A stretch of 64,000 nucleotides of DNA from Candidatus Baltobacteraceae bacterium (GCA_036489885.1 DASXEW010000001.1:806001-870000), one strand, 5' to 3'. Numbered from the stretch's first letter, positions 18,249 through 28,513 are shown. Numbers and translations are program-made. Notes: generated from the letters alone by a model not told the origin.

Positions 18249-19784
18249 ATGCGGGCTGTCACCGTTCTCGACGGTCAAGGCTTCATCAAGCTCATCGCCG
18301 CCGGCGCGTACTTCCTTAAGAAGTATCGCGTTCTGCTGAACGACCTCAACGTTTTTCCCGTCACCGACGGCGACACGGGATCCAACCTCTACGTAACGGC
18401 GAGGTCGGCGCTCCTCGCGGCGGGGCGGGCTCGGGGCAAGTCTCTCGGCGAGATCGCCACGGCAGCGGCAGGCGGAGCGCTGCTCGGCGCGCGCGGGAAC
18501 TCGGGCGTGATTTTCTCGCAGATGCTGCGAGGGTTTGCGGATGCCGTGCGCAGCCCGCGAGTGGTCACGTCTTCCGAAGTTGCTCCGGCGCTTCAGCGAG
18601 CCGTCGCAGAAGCCCGAGCGGCCCTGCTCGATCCCGTTGAGGGCACGATCATCTCGGTTGCAGCTGCGGCCGCGGACGAGGCCGCTCTGGCAGGCACGCA
18701 CGCGAACGATCTTTACGAGCTGGGCGAAGCCATCGTGCGCGCCGCCGGGGACGCGCTCGAACGCACGCCGCAGCAGCTTGCGATCTTACGCGATGCCGGT
18801 GTCGTCGACGCCGGCGGCGCGGGACTGTTATACTTTCTCGAAGCCATCTTGCGTTTCGGTTCCGGCACACGTGCGCGTGCGACGTCCTATCCGCGCCATG
18901 CGCATCGAACCCGGGCTTTCATCGAACGTCAAGATGTCTCGTCGAACAAGTACTGCACGGAATTCGTGTTGAGTGAAGCCTCGATCGAACCGCATGCGCT
19001 CAAGACGCATTTGACTCCGCACGGCGATTCGCTGCTGGTCGCCGGCGCGCGACCGACGTTGCGCATTCACATTCATACCGATATTCCGGAGCGGGTGCAG
19101 TCGATCGCTGCCGAACACGGAACGGTCGATCGTGTCAAGATCGACGACATGCAGCAGCAGCATCGCGTCCTGCTCGCGCAGCGGCCTAAGCGCGCGCTCT
19201 CATTCGTTGTCGTCGTCCCTGGAAGCGGATTCGAGCGCATCGCGCGCGAGCTGGGTGCAGCCGAAACGATCGTAACGCAAGAGAAGAAGCCGAATCGCGA
19301 AGAGATCGCGGACGCGATCGCCGCGTGCAACTCGGATGTCGTCGTCGTTCTGCCGGACGATCCGAATACGAACGTGCTCGCCGAAGAGGCCGCGGCTGCA
19401 ACGAACGGCAGCGCCGTGATCGTGCTACCGCCGTATGGCGCGGCTGCGAGTTTGGCGGTATTGGTCGAATTCGGCGGCCGCATGGAAGCCGGGCCCGTTC
19501 CATCGCGGATCGAGCTTGACGCAGCCGCCACGCGCGTGCGTGCCGCGACGATCGGGGCCGACCTCCTCACAAACGGTGCTCCCGAACAGGTGCTCGGGGA
19601 TGTTGCGCTCCGTCTGGGCGCGGTCTCGGGAGGACTTGTGACGCTCTACTACGGGGGAACCCAAGAGGAACGCGACGCGGAGAACCTGACGAATGCGCTT
19701 CGCGAGCGCATGCCGAAGGTCGAATTCGAATGGTTTTACGGTGGGCAGCGAACGTCGGAGTACGTGGTGGCATTTGAACGGTAA
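18249..19784 (+). CDS. DAK2/DhaL-domain protein, fatty acid kinase FakA-like (YloV family)
   Basis: 511-residue protein. The N-terminal DhaL-type ATP-binding domain (about 1-200) shows the Mg-ATP motif NVFPVTDGDTGSNLYVT and GARGNSGVIFSQMLRGF; a middle linker and a C-terminal domain follow, as in YloV/FakA. FakA phosphorylates fatty acids bound to DegV-fold FakB partners. Here a DegV-family gene and plsX, which uses acyl-phosphate, lie just downstream, so a FakA-FakB-PlsX fatty-acid-activation route is a reasonable inference. ATG at 18249 is where homology begins; the frame upstream is not conserved. Confidence 0.88.
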   Translation: MRAVTVLDGQGFIKLIAAGAYFLKKYRVLLNDLNVFPVTDGDTGSNLYVTARSALLAAGRARGKSLGEIATAAAGGALLGARGNSGVIFSQMLRGFADAVRSPRVVTSSEVAPALQRAVAEARAALLDPVEGTIISVAAAAADEAALAGTHANDLYELGEAIVRAAGDALERTPQQLAILRDAGVVDAGGAGLLYFLEAILRFGSGTRARATSYPRHAHRTRAFIERQDVSSNKYCTEFVLSEASIEPHALKTHLTPHGDSLLVAGARPTLRIHIHTDIPERVQSIAAEHGTVDRVKIDDMQQQHRVLLAQRPKRALSFVVVVPGSGFERIARELGAAETIVTQEKKPNREEIADAIAACNSDVVVVLPDDPNTNVLAEEAAAATNGSAVIVLPPYGAAASLAVLVEFGGRMEAGPVPSRIELDAAATRVRAATIGADLLTNGAPEQVLGDVALRLGAVSGGLVTLYYGGTQEERDAENLTNALRERMPKVEFEWFYGGQRTSEYVVAFER

Positions 19785-20796
19785 GGATAGACCCGTCATT
19801 GCGGTTGACGCGATGGGTGGGGACAACGCACCTCGCGAGATCGTTGCCGGCGCAATCGCCGCGTATCGCGACGGATTTGCGCGTGTCGTCTTAGTCGGCG
19901 ACAAAGAGCGTATCCGGCCGTTCTACACAGGCATAAGCGAAGACGAGATCCCGATCGTGCACGCGCCGGAAGTCATACCGATGGACGTAGCGCCATCGCA
20001 GGCGATTCGCGGCGCAGAGCATACGAGCTTAGGCGCGGCCGTCGAGCTCGTGCGTGACGACAAAGCCGACGCGATCGTCTCGGCGGGATCGAGCGGCGCA
20101 TTTCTGGCGATTGCGTTGATACGCTTGCGAACGATTACGGGGATCGCGCGGCCCGCGATCGGTACGATTTTGCCGACGCCGATTCAACCGGTCGTGCTTA
20201 TCGACGCCGGCGCGAACGTGGATTGCAAACCCGAGTGGTTGATGCAATTCGGGATCATGGGCTCGGCGTACGCGCAGGCCGTGCTCGGCGTGAAGAAGCC
20301 GCGCGTAGCGATCGTATCGATCGGCGAAGAGCGTGGCAAAGGGAATGCGCAAGTCCTCGAGGCAGCCGAGCTACTCGAGTCGGCTCCGATTAACTTCATC
20401 GGAAATGCGGAAGGCCGCGATGTCTTTTCGGGCCGCGCCGACGTGCTCGTGACGGATGGTTTCGTCGGTAACGTCATGCTCAAGCTCGCAGAGGCAGAAA
20501 GTATTGCTCTGCAGGGGGCGATTCGCGACGCATTGCTCTCGAGCGGCCCGGACGTACAGCTCGGTGCACTCTTGACGCGGCGGGCCTTCACGCGTCTCAA
20601 GCGCACTCTGCACTATGAGACATATGGCGGGGCGCCATTGCTCGGGTTGCGCGGAAATTGCATCGTGGCACATGGCCGCAGCAGCCGCATCGCAATTCGC
20701 AACGCAATTCGAGTCGCCGCGACCGAAGTGCACGAGGACGTCGTCGGGAAGATCGCGAGTCTGGTCGCGCCGCTCGTACAAGCCGCGCGCGCGTAG
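19774..20796 (+). CDS. plsX: Phosphate acyltransferase PlsX
   Basis: Converts acyl-ACP (and equilibrates acyl-phosphate) to acyl-phosphate for phosphatidic acid synthesis. About 340 residues starting PVIAVDAMGGDNAPREIV, followed by VSAGSSGAFLAIALIRLRTI, LIDAGANVDCKPEWL, GKGNAQVLEAAELL and VLVTDGFVGNVMLKLAE, all PlsX landmarks. The likely start is TTG 19774, 11 nt inside the preceding gene. It sits between the FakA-like and DegV genes. Confidence 0.95.
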   Translation: MNGKDRPVIAVDAMGGDNAPREIVAGAIAAYRDGFARVVLVGDKERIRPFYTGISEDEIPIVHAPEVIPMDVAPSQAIRGAEHTSLGAAVELVRDDKADAIVSAGSSGAFLAIALIRLRTITGIARPAIGTILPTPIQPVVLIDAGANVDCKPEWLMQFGIMGSAYAQAVLGVKKPRVAIVSIGEERGKGNAQVLEAAELLESAPINFIGNAEGRDVFSGRADVLVTDGFVGNVMLKLAEAESIALQGAIRDALLSSGPDVQLGALLTRRAFTRLKRTLHYETYGGAPLLGLRGNCIVAHGRSSRIAIRNAIRVAATEVHEDVVGKIASLVAPLVQAARA

Positions 20797-20797
20797 C

Positions 20798-21646
20798 TTG
20801 CGCGTCGCAGTCGTCACCGACTCGACGGCCGATCTCGAGCCGGAGGCCGCTGCGCATTTGGGCATCGATGTCGTCCCGCTCTTCGTCAACTTCGGTGAGT
20901 CGAGCTTTCGCGACGAAATAGACATCACGCGCGACGAATTCTATGCGCGCTTGGGTGCGGGCGACGTGCTACCGACGACGACGCAAGCTTCGACTGCGAG
21001 CTACGCCGAATGCTTTGCGCGTCTTGCCGATGCGGGACGAGAGATCGTTTGCGTCTCGATCTCGAGCGCGCTTTCGGGGACGATCAACGCTGCTTACGCG
21101 GCCGCCAAGGATGTCTCTTCTGCGGTGATTCACATCGTCGATTCACGTACGGTCTCGGCAGGCCTCATGCTGCTCGTCCGTACCGCCGCAGAACTGGCGG
21201 CAGAAGGAAAGACCGGCACGGAGATCGTGCGGAAGATCGAGGAACTGCGCGCGCGTCAGCGGCTGTTTGCGGCGATACCGGACCTATCGCACGCCGTGCG
21301 GACCGGACGGGTCTCCAAAGGAATGGCGATGCTAGGCGGGATCATGAAGCTCTCACCCGTGATCACACTCGACGAGAACGGCAAGATTGCAGAATTTGCG
21401 CGAGTACGCACATTCGAACGCGCGCTGGAGACACTTGTAGAGGCAACAGTCGTGCACGTCGCTTCCGCCGCCGGCGCGCGCATCGCGATCGTCCATTCGC
21501 GCGCATTCCGAACGGCCGAAGCGCTGCGCGACCGCTTACTTGCGAAACTGACGACGCGGCCGGCCCGCTTGGAGATCGTCGAAACAGGACCCGCAATCGC
21601 GGTGCACGCCGGTATCGGAGCCGCCGGTATCTTTTCCGTGTTCTAG
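20798..21646 (+). CDS. degV: DegV family fatty-acid-binding protein (FakB-like)
   Basis: About 282 residues. The N-terminus RVAVVTDSTADLEPEAA with the DegV TDST motif, TTTQASTASYAECF, ISSALSGTINAAYAAA and VDSRTVSAGLMLLV match DegV proteins, which bind one fatty acid and present it to FakA. The TTG start at 20798 is 1 nt after the plsX stop. Position next to the FakA-like gene and plsX supports a FakB role, by inference. Confidence 0.92.
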   Translation: MRVAVVTDSTADLEPEAAAHLGIDVVPLFVNFGESSFRDEIDITRDEFYARLGAGDVLPTTTQASTASYAECFARLADAGREIVCVSISSALSGTINAAYAAAKDVSSAVIHIVDSRTVSAGLMLLVRTAAELAAEGKTGTEIVRKIEELRARQRLFAAIPDLSHAVRTGRVSKGMAMLGGIMKLSPVITLDENGKIAEFARVRTFERALETLVEATVVHVASAAGARIAIVHSRAFRTAEALRDRLLAKLTTRPARLEIVETGPAIAVHAGIGAAGIFSVF

Positions 21647-21652
21647 ACGCCG

Positions 21653-22771
21653 ATGGCTTCGATCTACGTCCATCTCCCATTTTGCCCGTACATCTGCCCA
21701 TACTGCGATTTTGCCAAGTGGCCGTACCGGCGCAGCTCGGCGGAACGTTATCTTTCCGGATTGCACGCTGAGATTGCATCCGCGCCGCCGGTGGTGGCGT
21801 CGACATTGTTTTTTGGCGGCGGCACCCCGAACACGATTGCGCCGGAGGCGCTCGTCGAGCTGATCCGGGCGCTGAGTGCGCGATTTGGTCTGGCCGCGGA
21901 CGCCGAGATCACGCTCGAAGCGAATCCGGATCCGGACTTATGCGAGGCCTTGCTCGATTACCGGCGCGCGGGCGTCAACCGTTTGTCGATCGGCGCGCAA
22001 TCCTTCGAAAGCGCGGAGCTGCGAACGCTGGGCCGGCAGCATTCGCCGCAAGACGTTACGACGGTAGTGCAGCGCGCCCGGAATGCCGGCTTTGACAATC
22101 TTTCACTCGATCTTATGTTTGCGGTTCCGGGTCAAACGCTCGAATCGTGGAAGCGTTCGGTAAACGCTGCGCTCGCGCTCGAGCCGCAACACATCTCGAC
22201 GTACGCGCTCACGATCGAACCGTCAACACCGTACGAGGAATGGCAGAAGCGGCAGCCTGAGGCCTTCGTGGGCAACGATCTAGAAGCCGAGCAATACCGC
22301 TACGCGATCGATCGGCTCGTACAAGCCGGATTTGGGCACTACGAGGTTTCAAATTTCGCGCGCTCCGGATTCCGCTGCCGGCACAACCAGAACTATTGGC
22401 TAAACGGTGAGTATCTAGGACTCGGCGTTGGCGCGGCTTCGTATCTGGAGGGGACGCGGTCGGTCCATACCCGCGATCTCGAAGAGTACGTCCGCGCCGC
22501 GCTTTCCGGCGACCCGATCCCTGGGAGCTCCGAGCGCCTCGCGGGGGCGGCGCAGATCGGCGAGGCTGCGATGCTTGCGCTGCGTACCTACGAAGGAGTC
22601 GATCTGTCCCGTTTCCGCGAACGCTATGGGATTGATTTTCTGTCTTCATACCAGCGTTCGATCCGGGACCTCGAGGGGGCCGGGATGCTCGAAATAACAC
22701 CGACGCACGTTCGCTTGACGGACGCCGGCAAATTTGTAGCCAACGATGTCTGCGCAGAGTTCATCGCGTAA
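21653..22771 (+). CDS. hemW: Radical SAM coproporphyrinogen III oxidase-like protein HemW
   Basis: 372-residue radical SAM protein. The cluster motif Cys-x3-Cys-x2-Cys is at residues 11-18 (FCPYICPYCDF), with a GGGTPNT SAM motif and NRLSIGAQSFESAELRTLGR. The C-terminal HemN-type domain contains YEVSNFARSGFRCRHNQNYW, a HemW signature. HemW is a heme chaperone rather than the HemN decarboxylase; the short N-terminus ahead of the first Cys favours HemW. ATG start 6 nt after degV. Confidence 0.9.
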   Translation: MASIYVHLPFCPYICPYCDFAKWPYRRSSAERYLSGLHAEIASAPPVVASTLFFGGGTPNTIAPEALVELIRALSARFGLAADAEITLEANPDPDLCEALLDYRRAGVNRLSIGAQSFESAELRTLGRQHSPQDVTTVVQRARNAGFDNLSLDLMFAVPGQTLESWKRSVNAALALEPQHISTYALTIEPSTPYEEWQKRQPEAFVGNDLEAEQYRYAIDRLVQAGFGHYEVSNFARSGFRCRHNQNYWLNGEYLGLGVGAASYLEGTRSVHTRDLEEYVRAALSGDPIPGSSERLAGAAQIGEAAMLALRTYEGVDLSRFRERYGIDFLSSYQRSIRDLEGAGMLEITPTHVRLTDAGKFVANDVCAEFIA

Positions 22772-23846
22772 GCCCGAAGCCGACGTTGCCGGAGCGCTGC
22801 TGCGCGTTCTGTTCGCGATCGCTTTTGCAACGGCGGGATTCTTGCTGGGACGCGAGCTGTACGACCGGACGCTTTCGCTCCACGTAGCAGGGGCGCGTTT
22901 ACAGCTGACGCTGCTGATCGTTTCCCCCGTCGTCGGTGCGCTGGCGGGCGTGCTCTTGACGCCGTACGCGCAGGTCTTTTTCGAGAGCGCGCTATCCGCC
23001 ACGGAGCGCAGTATCGAACGCCGAGCTCCAAGTGAGATCGCGGGCGGCGTGGTCGGACTCATCGCCGGATTGATCATCGCATTCCTGATCAAGAGTATTC
23101 TCTTCGACTACATTCGCTTCGTCGGCCAGGCCGGGATATACGTTGCCGCGGTGCTGTATTTGATCGTGAGCATCTTCGCCGCGTATCTCGGCGCGCGCGT
23201 CGGTGCCAAACAGCGTGTCGGCTTAGGGGGCGCCGACGGCGCGAAAGCCGTGCAGAAATTCCCCGCAAAGATCATCGATACGTCGGTGATCGTTGACGGC
23301 CGCATCACCGAGATCGTCGAGAGTGGATTTCTCGACCCGCCATATATCGTTCCGCGCTTCGTGCTTCACGAGATTCAATTGATCGCGGATTCGACCGATG
23401 GAATGAAACGGTCGCGCGGACGGCGCGCCCTCGACGTGCTCTCCAAATTGCAGGAAATCGTGCCGATCGAGATCAGCGAGATCGACTATCCCGAGGTCGT
23501 CGGTGTCGATGCCAAACTGGTTCGAATGGCGCGCGAGACGGGCGGGCGTCTCGTCACCAACGACTACAACTTGAATCGGGTCGCCCACGTCGAAGGCGTA
23601 GCAGTGTTGAACATCAACGAGCTGGCGAACGCGGTCAAGCCGATCGTTCTGCCCGGCGAGGAGATGCACGTCGCGATTTTGCGCGAAGGAAAAGAATCAC
23701 AACAGGGTGTCGGCTATCTCGACGACGGAACGATGATCGTCGTCGAAAATGGACGCCGCTTGATCGGCGAGAGTGCCGACGTCGTGGTTACGAGCGTTCT
23801 GCAGACGGTAGCCGGTCGCATGATTTTTGCAAAGACGAAACGGTGA
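22746..23846 (+). CDS. PIN/TRAM-domain membrane protein (YacL family)
   Basis: 366 residues. About four membrane helices fill the first 150 residues (VLFAIAFATAGFLLG, LLIVSPVVGALAGVLLTP, VVGLIAGLIIAFLI, YVAAVLYLIVSIFAAYLG). A PIN nuclease domain follows with acidic residues in IIDTSVIVDGRI and GGRLVTNDYNLNRVA, and a C-terminal TRAM domain (LREGKESQQGVGYLDDGTMIVV). Same architecture as Bacillus YacL, whose gene also precedes ispD. It overlaps hemW by 26 nt and ispD by 4 nt. Confidence 0.9.
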   Translation: MSAQSSSRKPEADVAGALLRVLFAIAFATAGFLLGRELYDRTLSLHVAGARLQLTLLIVSPVVGALAGVLLTPYAQVFFESALSATERSIERRAPSEIAGGVVGLIAGLIIAFLIKSILFDYIRFVGQAGIYVAAVLYLIVSIFAAYLGARVGAKQRVGLGGADGAKAVQKFPAKIIDTSVIVDGRITEIVESGFLDPPYIVPRFVLHEIQLIADSTDGMKRSRGRRALDVLSKLQEIVPIEISEIDYPEVVGVDAKLVRMARETGGRLVTNDYNLNRVAHVEGVAVLNINELANAVKPIVLPGEEMHVAILREGKESQQGVGYLDDGTMIVVENGRRLIGESADVVVTSVLQTVAGRMIFAKTKR

Positions 23847-24541
23847 GCTGGGGCGCGGTCATCGTCGCTGCCGGAAGCGGCCAACGTTTCGGACAGCCGA
23901 AGCAATTGATCGATATTGCCGGAAAACCAATGCTTGCGTGGTCGGTCGAAACGTTCGCGGCGATGCCGGAAGTCTCGACGCTCGTCGTAACGACCGAAGC
24001 CGAATTCGTTCCTTCAGTCGAGACGCTTGTGAAACGCGCGGCGTCCAAACTCGACACGCGGGTGATCGTGGGTGGTGCCGAGCGGCAAGATAGCGTTCGA
24101 CTCGCGCTGGTCGCGCTCTCCGAAGGTGCGGGAACCGGACCGCAGTATGCGTTCATCCATGACGGCGCCCGTCCGATGATTCGCATCGAGGACGTTCGTC
24201 GCGGAATGGCGGTGGTTGCGCCCGGCGTTGGTGCGTTGCTCGCGATCCCGGTCGTCGACACCATCAAGCAAGTCAATGGTTCGCGAAAGGTTACCGGCAC
24301 GCTCGATCGGGCCAAACTGTGGGCAGCGCAGACGCCGCAATTCGGAATGCTCGATGACCTGCTGCGCGTGCACCGGGCTGCCCAGACGCAGGGAATTCGT
24401 GTCACCGACGACGCAGCGTTGCTCGAAGATGCCGGACTGGCCGTGATTGTCGTCGAGGGGAACGCGGAGAATTTCAAGGTAACCGTGCCGGCCGATCTTG
24501 CGCGTGCCGAGCTAATCTTGCGTGAGCGGGCCGCAGTCTAA
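23843..24541 (+). CDS. ispD: 2-C-methyl-D-erythritol 4-phosphate cytidylyltransferase
   Basis: MEP-pathway enzyme forming CDP-methylerythritol. 232 residues; the CTP-binding loop VIVAAGSGQRFGQPKQLIDI is near the N-terminus, and FIHDGARPMIRIEDV and LLEDAGLAVIVVEGNAENFKVT are typical IspD motifs. GTG start 23843 by GTGA overlap with the yacL-like gene. It is followed at once by ispF, the MEP enzyme two steps later. Confidence 0.96.
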   Translation: MSWGAVIVAAGSGQRFGQPKQLIDIAGKPMLAWSVETFAAMPEVSTLVVTTEAEFVPSVETLVKRAASKLDTRVIVGGAERQDSVRLALVALSEGAGTGPQYAFIHDGARPMIRIEDVRRGMAVVAPGVGALLAIPVVDTIKQVNGSRKVTGTLDRAKLWAAQTPQFGMLDDLLRVHRAAQTQGIRVTDDAALLEDAGLAVIVVEGNAENFKVTVPADLARAELILRERAAV

Positions 24542-25014
24542 TGCGCATCGGCCACGGTTTTGACGCTCACCGGCTCGAAGCGGGGCGCAAGTTCGTTGTG
24601 GGCGGCGTCCAGATCGCACACGATCGAGGACCCGCCGGTCATTCGGATGGCGATGCACTGGCGCATGCGATTTCGGATGCGATCCTCGGCGCGTGCGCGC
24701 TCGGTGATTTGGGGACGCATTTCCCTTCCAGCGACGAACGCTGGCGCGACGCGGATTCGATGTATCTGCTGGCGGCGTGCGTCCAGATGGCCGCGGAAGC
24801 GGGATATCAGGTGAGCAATCTGGATGCCACCGTCATCGTGCAGCGGCCGGTGCTCGCGCCGCACATTGCTGCAATTCGTGCCTCCCTCGCAACCGTGCTC
24901 GGCATTGAGCTCGCGAGCGTGAGCATCAAAGCAAAGACGACCGACGGCATGGGATTCACGGGCGATGGGAGCGGAATTGCCGTGCACGCGGTCGCATTGA
25001 TCGAGAGACGATGA
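24541..25014 (+). CDS. ispF: 2-C-methyl-D-erythritol 2,4-cyclodiphosphate synthase
   Basis: 157-residue IspF, normal length. Metal ligands Asp8 and His10 are in MRIGHGFDAHRL and the third His in PAGHSDGDALAHAI. LGDLGTHFPSSDERWRDADS, IKAKTTDGMGFTGDGSGIAVHAV complete the family pattern. Its ATG overlaps the ispD stop by 1 nt (TAATG). Confidence 0.97.
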   Translation: MRIGHGFDAHRLEAGRKFVVGGVQIAHDRGPAGHSDGDALAHAISDAILGACALGDLGTHFPSSDERWRDADSMYLLAACVQMAAEAGYQVSNLDATVIVQRPVLAPHIAAIRASLATVLGIELASVSIKAKTTDGMGFTGDGSGIAVHAVALIERR

Positions 25015-26327
25015 CTCGGCTCGACTACGACGTTCCGCAACGCGTCCGCTATGCACCCTCGCCGACCGGAGGCTTGCATGTCGGGAATGCGCGCACCGCG
25101 CTGTTCAATTACCTGCTCGCGCGCCGTACACGCGGTGCGTTCATCGTGCGCATCGAGGATACCGATGCGAGCCGCAACCGCACGGAGACGGAAGCGCCGC
25201 ATCTCGAAGCGCTTCACTGGCTCGGACTAAGCTGGGACGAAGGCCCAGACGTCGGCGGAAAGTACGGTCCGTACCGTCAATCGGAACGCGCCGAAATCTA
25301 TCGTGGGTTTGCGCAGCGCTTGCGTGAGGCCGGCCTCGCATATGAAAATGAAGGCGCATTGCGGTTTCGCATCCCGCCAGGCAAGACGAGCATCGATGAT
25401 CTGGTGAAAGGAACGGTCGTTTTCGAGAACGCTTTGATCCCCGATCCGGTAATCGTCAAAACTGCCGGCGGTCCGACGTATAATTTCGCCGCGTCGGTCG
25501 ACGACGCGCTGATGGAGATCGATGTCGTCGTGCGCGGGGACGAGCATCTTCCAAACACCCCGGTGCAAATGCGGATTCTCGAAGCACTCGATTTGCGAGC
25601 GCCACGCTACGCACATGTGCCGTTGATCCTCAACGAGCAGCACCAAAAGCTTTCGAAGCGTCACGATACCGTGAGTATCGAGGAGTTTCGCGAGATCGGT
25701 ATTCAGCCGGGTGCCATGGTCGATCATCTCGCGCTTCTAGGATGGTCCGCGCCTGACGGACGTGAGGACTTGACGCTCGATGAGCTCGCAAAAGTCTTCT
25801 CACTCGAACGCGTGCAGCACGCGGGCGCGATCTTCAACGAAGGAAGGTTGCTGGCGTTCAATCAGCGCGCGTTGCGGAAGCTGCCGCGCGAGCGTCTGAC
25901 CGTGCTACTGACGGAGTCGATGCAACAGTGGGGATACCGGCAAACGCCTGAGTGGATCGGCTTGTTCATCGACGCATACGGCGAAGAGCTGCAAACGATC
26001 GCGCAAGCGCGTCCATTCGTGACCGACCTCTGTGTAGACTCGATCGAGCTGCCATCCGAAGAGCGCGGTCTTTTCGAGGACCCCAGCGTCCGGCGCTTGC
26101 TGGCGGCGATTGCGGGCGAACCGGACGCGCGCAGCATCCCACGGCTTTCCGAGCAGTTCGGCGTCGAGAAGAAGCGAGCGTATCACGCGGTCCGCCTCGC
26201 GCTGACCGGGCACGCAAAGGGCGCGCCACTCGCGCTCGTCTTCCCGCTTCTCGGTGAAGCGCGCATCCGCGCGCGCATCGACGCGGCCGGCGCTTCCGGC
26301 AACCGTGACGCGGCAAATGCGCGTTAG
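25011..26327 (+). CDS. gltX: Glutamyl-tRNA synthetase
   Basis: Class I aminoacyl-tRNA synthetase, 438 residues, slightly short for a GluRS because the anticodon-binding domain is compact. RYAPSPTGGLHVGNARTALF is the HIGH region (HVGN here), FIVRIEDTDASRNRTE the Glu-site motif and HQKLSKRHDTVSI the KMSKS loop. ATGA overlap with ispF. In Bacillus gltX likewise sits between ispF and cysE. Confidence 0.96.
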   Translation: MTRLDYDVPQRVRYAPSPTGGLHVGNARTALFNYLLARRTRGAFIVRIEDTDASRNRTETEAPHLEALHWLGLSWDEGPDVGGKYGPYRQSERAEIYRGFAQRLREAGLAYENEGALRFRIPPGKTSIDDLVKGTVVFENALIPDPVIVKTAGGPTYNFAASVDDALMEIDVVVRGDEHLPNTPVQMRILEALDLRAPRYAHVPLILNEQHQKLSKRHDTVSIEEFREIGIQPGAMVDHLALLGWSAPDGREDLTLDELAKVFSLERVQHAGAIFNEGRLLAFNQRALRKLPRERLTVLLTESMQQWGYRQTPEWIGLFIDAYGEELQTIAQARPFVTDLCVDSIELPSEERGLFEDPSVRRLLAAIAGEPDARSIPRLSEQFGVEKKRAYHAVRLALTGHAKGAPLALVFPLLGEARIRARIDAAGASGNRDAANAR

Positions 26328-26337
26328 TAGGTAATCG

Positions 26338-27072
26338 ATGACGAGACCTTGGGAAACGTTCCTCGCCGATCTCCGGGCGCCGCTCGAGCGCGACCCGGCA
26401 GCCGACGGCATTCTGGACATCGTGCTGTCGTATCCAGGCTTCCACGCGATCACCGCGCACCGTGCGCTTCACGCGATGTACAAAGCGGGCGTGCCGGTCC
26501 TGCCGCGATTTCTCGCGCACATCGTACGCTTTGCAACCGGAATCGAGATTCATCCGGGAGCGATGATCGGCGAGGGGTTTTTCATCGATCATGGGATGGG
26601 CGTCGTGATCGGCGCTACGACGATCATTGGGCGGAACGTCACGTTGTATCAGGGCGTAACATTAGGCGGTACGTCGCTCAAACCCGGAAAACGGCATCCG
26701 ACATTACTCGACAACGTCGTCGTCGGCGTCGGTGCAGCGATCCTGGGTGACATCCTCGTCGGCGAGAATGCGCACGTCGGTGCAGGCTCCGTCGTCGTCA
26801 AAGACGTTCCGCCGGGCGCAACGGTCGTCGGCATCCCGGGCCGGATCGTTTCGAAAGACGGAAAACCCGCGCCGGAAGCGGCCGAAGCCGAACCCACGTC
26901 GCGCGCACAAGTGCAAATGCCCGATCCGACGGCGACGATGATCGCGCGCCTCGAAGCTCGGATTCGCACGCTCGAGGAGCGCCTGCGCATCGCGCAGGCC
27001 GCAGCCGAGACGGTCGCAACCGAGACCGAAGTCGAAATCGAGCCTGACAGTCTGGATGCTGCGGCTCTATAA
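26338..27072 (+). CDS. cysE: Serine O-acetyltransferase
   Basis: Makes O-acetylserine for cysteine synthesis. 244 residues: a short N-terminal helical part ([20 protein letters not shown]), then left-handed beta-helix hexapeptides with [33 protein letters not shown] and [21 protein letters not shown]. The C-terminal 60 residues form a Pro/Glu/Ala-rich tail with a predicted coiled coil ([18 protein letters not shown]). It overlaps cysS by 17 nt, linking cysteine synthesis to its charging, as in Firmicutes. Confidence 0.95.
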   Translation: MTRPWETFLADLRAPLERDPAADGILDIVLSYPGFHAITAHRALHAMYKAGVPVLPRFLAHIVRFATGIEIHPGAMIGEGFFIDHGMGVVIGATTIIGRNVTLYQGVTLGGTSLKPGKRHPTLLDNVVVGVGAAILGDILVGENAHVGAGSVVVKDVPPGATVVGIPGRIVSKDGKPAPEAAEAEPTSRAQVQMPDPTATMIARLEARIRTLEERLRIAQAAAETVATETEVEIEPDSLDAAAL

Positions 27073-28513
27073 CACTCGCTCGCGCCGGGTCGAAGAATTT
27101 GCGCCGGTGCGCGAGGGCGAGGTTCGGATATACGTCTGTGGATTGACGCCCTCGGGTGAACCGCACCTCGGTCACGCGCGCTCGTTTTTATTCTTCGACG
27201 TCTTTCGGCGCTATTTGCGGCACCTCGGTTACAAAGTTACCTACGTGCAAAACGTAACCGATATCGACGACCGCTCGATCGAGGCGTCACGTCAAGAAGG
27301 CCGCCCATGGCATGAAATCATCGAGCGGTATTACTCGAGCTTCAAACGCTCGATGCGGCGCCTGGGCGTCGCAGAACCCGACGTCGAACCGCGCGCGACG
27401 GAATATATTCCACAGATCCTGAAGATGATCGAGGAATTGGTTGGAACCGGCCATGCGTACGCGAGCGAGGACGGCGTCTACTTCCGCGTCGCATCGTTTC
27501 CGGCGTACGGCAAACTCTCCGGCGAAAACCCCGACGAGCTGATGATCGGCGCGCGTATTCGCGAGAACGAGAAGAAGCAGAACCCGCTTGATTTCGCGCT
27601 ATGGAAATTTGAGAAACCGGGCGAGCCGTCGTGGCCCTCGAGTTTCGGTCCGGGCCGGCCCGGATGGCACATCGAGTGCTCGGCGATGGCACACGATCTG
27701 CTCGGCGAGCCGTTTGACATTCACGGCGGCGGCGCGGATCTGATCTTCCCGCATCACGAGAACGAAATCGCGCAAAGTGAATCGATCCTGCCGCCGCCGA
27801 TGGTGAATGTCTGGATGCATGGCGGGCTGCTCACCTTCGAGCAGCGTAAGATGTCGAAATCACTCGGCAACTACGAGCCGCTTTACGAGCTGCTCGATCG
27901 TGCCGATACGCAAGCGATTCGACTCCTGTTTTTGCAGACGGGATATCGCAAGCGCATGAATTTCACGGAAGATTCGTTCAGCGGGGCGACCGTCGCAGTC
28001 AACAAGCTGCGAAAGGCCTGGCGTACTCTGACGAGCGGCACATCCGTCGATTTCGAGACGCACGCCGAACATGACGGCATCGTCACGCGTATCGAGGAAG
28101 CGCTGGCTGACGATATGAATACGGCAGCGGCCCTCGCAGTCGTTTTCGAGACGGTGAATCGCGCCGAAGAATACGTCCAGCGCGGCGAAGCGCTCGATGC
28201 GGCACGTGCGCTCGGATACGCGCTGACGCTGCTGGGACTGGCTCCGGATGAGCGTTGGCTCACGGAACCCGTGATCGAAGTCGACATCGACGCCAAAGCG
28301 GAGCGGTTGCGCGAGAGCTTGGAGGCGGTCGTTGGTTTCGACGGCGATAGCGGCGAGCGAATCATCGCGCACGCAATAGCTGCGCGCGATGAAGCCCGTC
28401 GCAACAGAAATTTCGCGCTCGCCGATCAGATTCGCGATGCGCTTGTCGCCGAACGCATCGAGCTGCGCGATACGCGCGAAGGAACGACGACCTGGACCCT
28501 CGCCGGCGAGTAA
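27056..28513 (+). CDS. cysS: Cysteinyl-tRNA synthetase
   Basis: 485-residue class I synthetase. The zinc/active-site Cys and HIGH motif appear as [20 protein letters not shown], with further zinc ligands in [19 protein letters not shown] and [11 protein letters not shown], and the KMSKSLGNY loop. ATG at 27056 lies 17 nt inside cysE. Downstream is the SpoU methylase rlmB, the same order as in Bacillus. Confidence 0.97.
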   Translation: MLRLYNTRSRRVEEFAPVREGEVRIYVCGLTPSGEPHLGHARSFLFFDVFRRYLRHLGYKVTYVQNVTDIDDRSIEASRQEGRPWHEIIERYYSSFKRSMRRLGVAEPDVEPRATEYIPQILKMIEELVGTGHAYASEDGVYFRVASFPAYGKLSGENPDELMIGARIRENEKKQNPLDFALWKFEKPGEPSWPSSFGPGRPGWHIECSAMAHDLLGEPFDIHGGGADLIFPHHENEIAQSESILPPPMVNVWMHGGLLTFEQRKMSKSLGNYEPLYELLDRADTQAIRLLFLQTGYRKRMNFTEDSFSGATVAVNKLRKAWRTLTSGTSVDFETHAEHDGIVTRIEEALADDMNTAAALAVVFETVNRAEEYVQRGEALDAARALGYALTLLGLAPDERWLTEPVIEVDIDAKAERLRESLEAVVGFDGDSGERIIAHAIAARDEARRNRNFALADQIRDALVAERIELRDTREGTTTWTLAGE

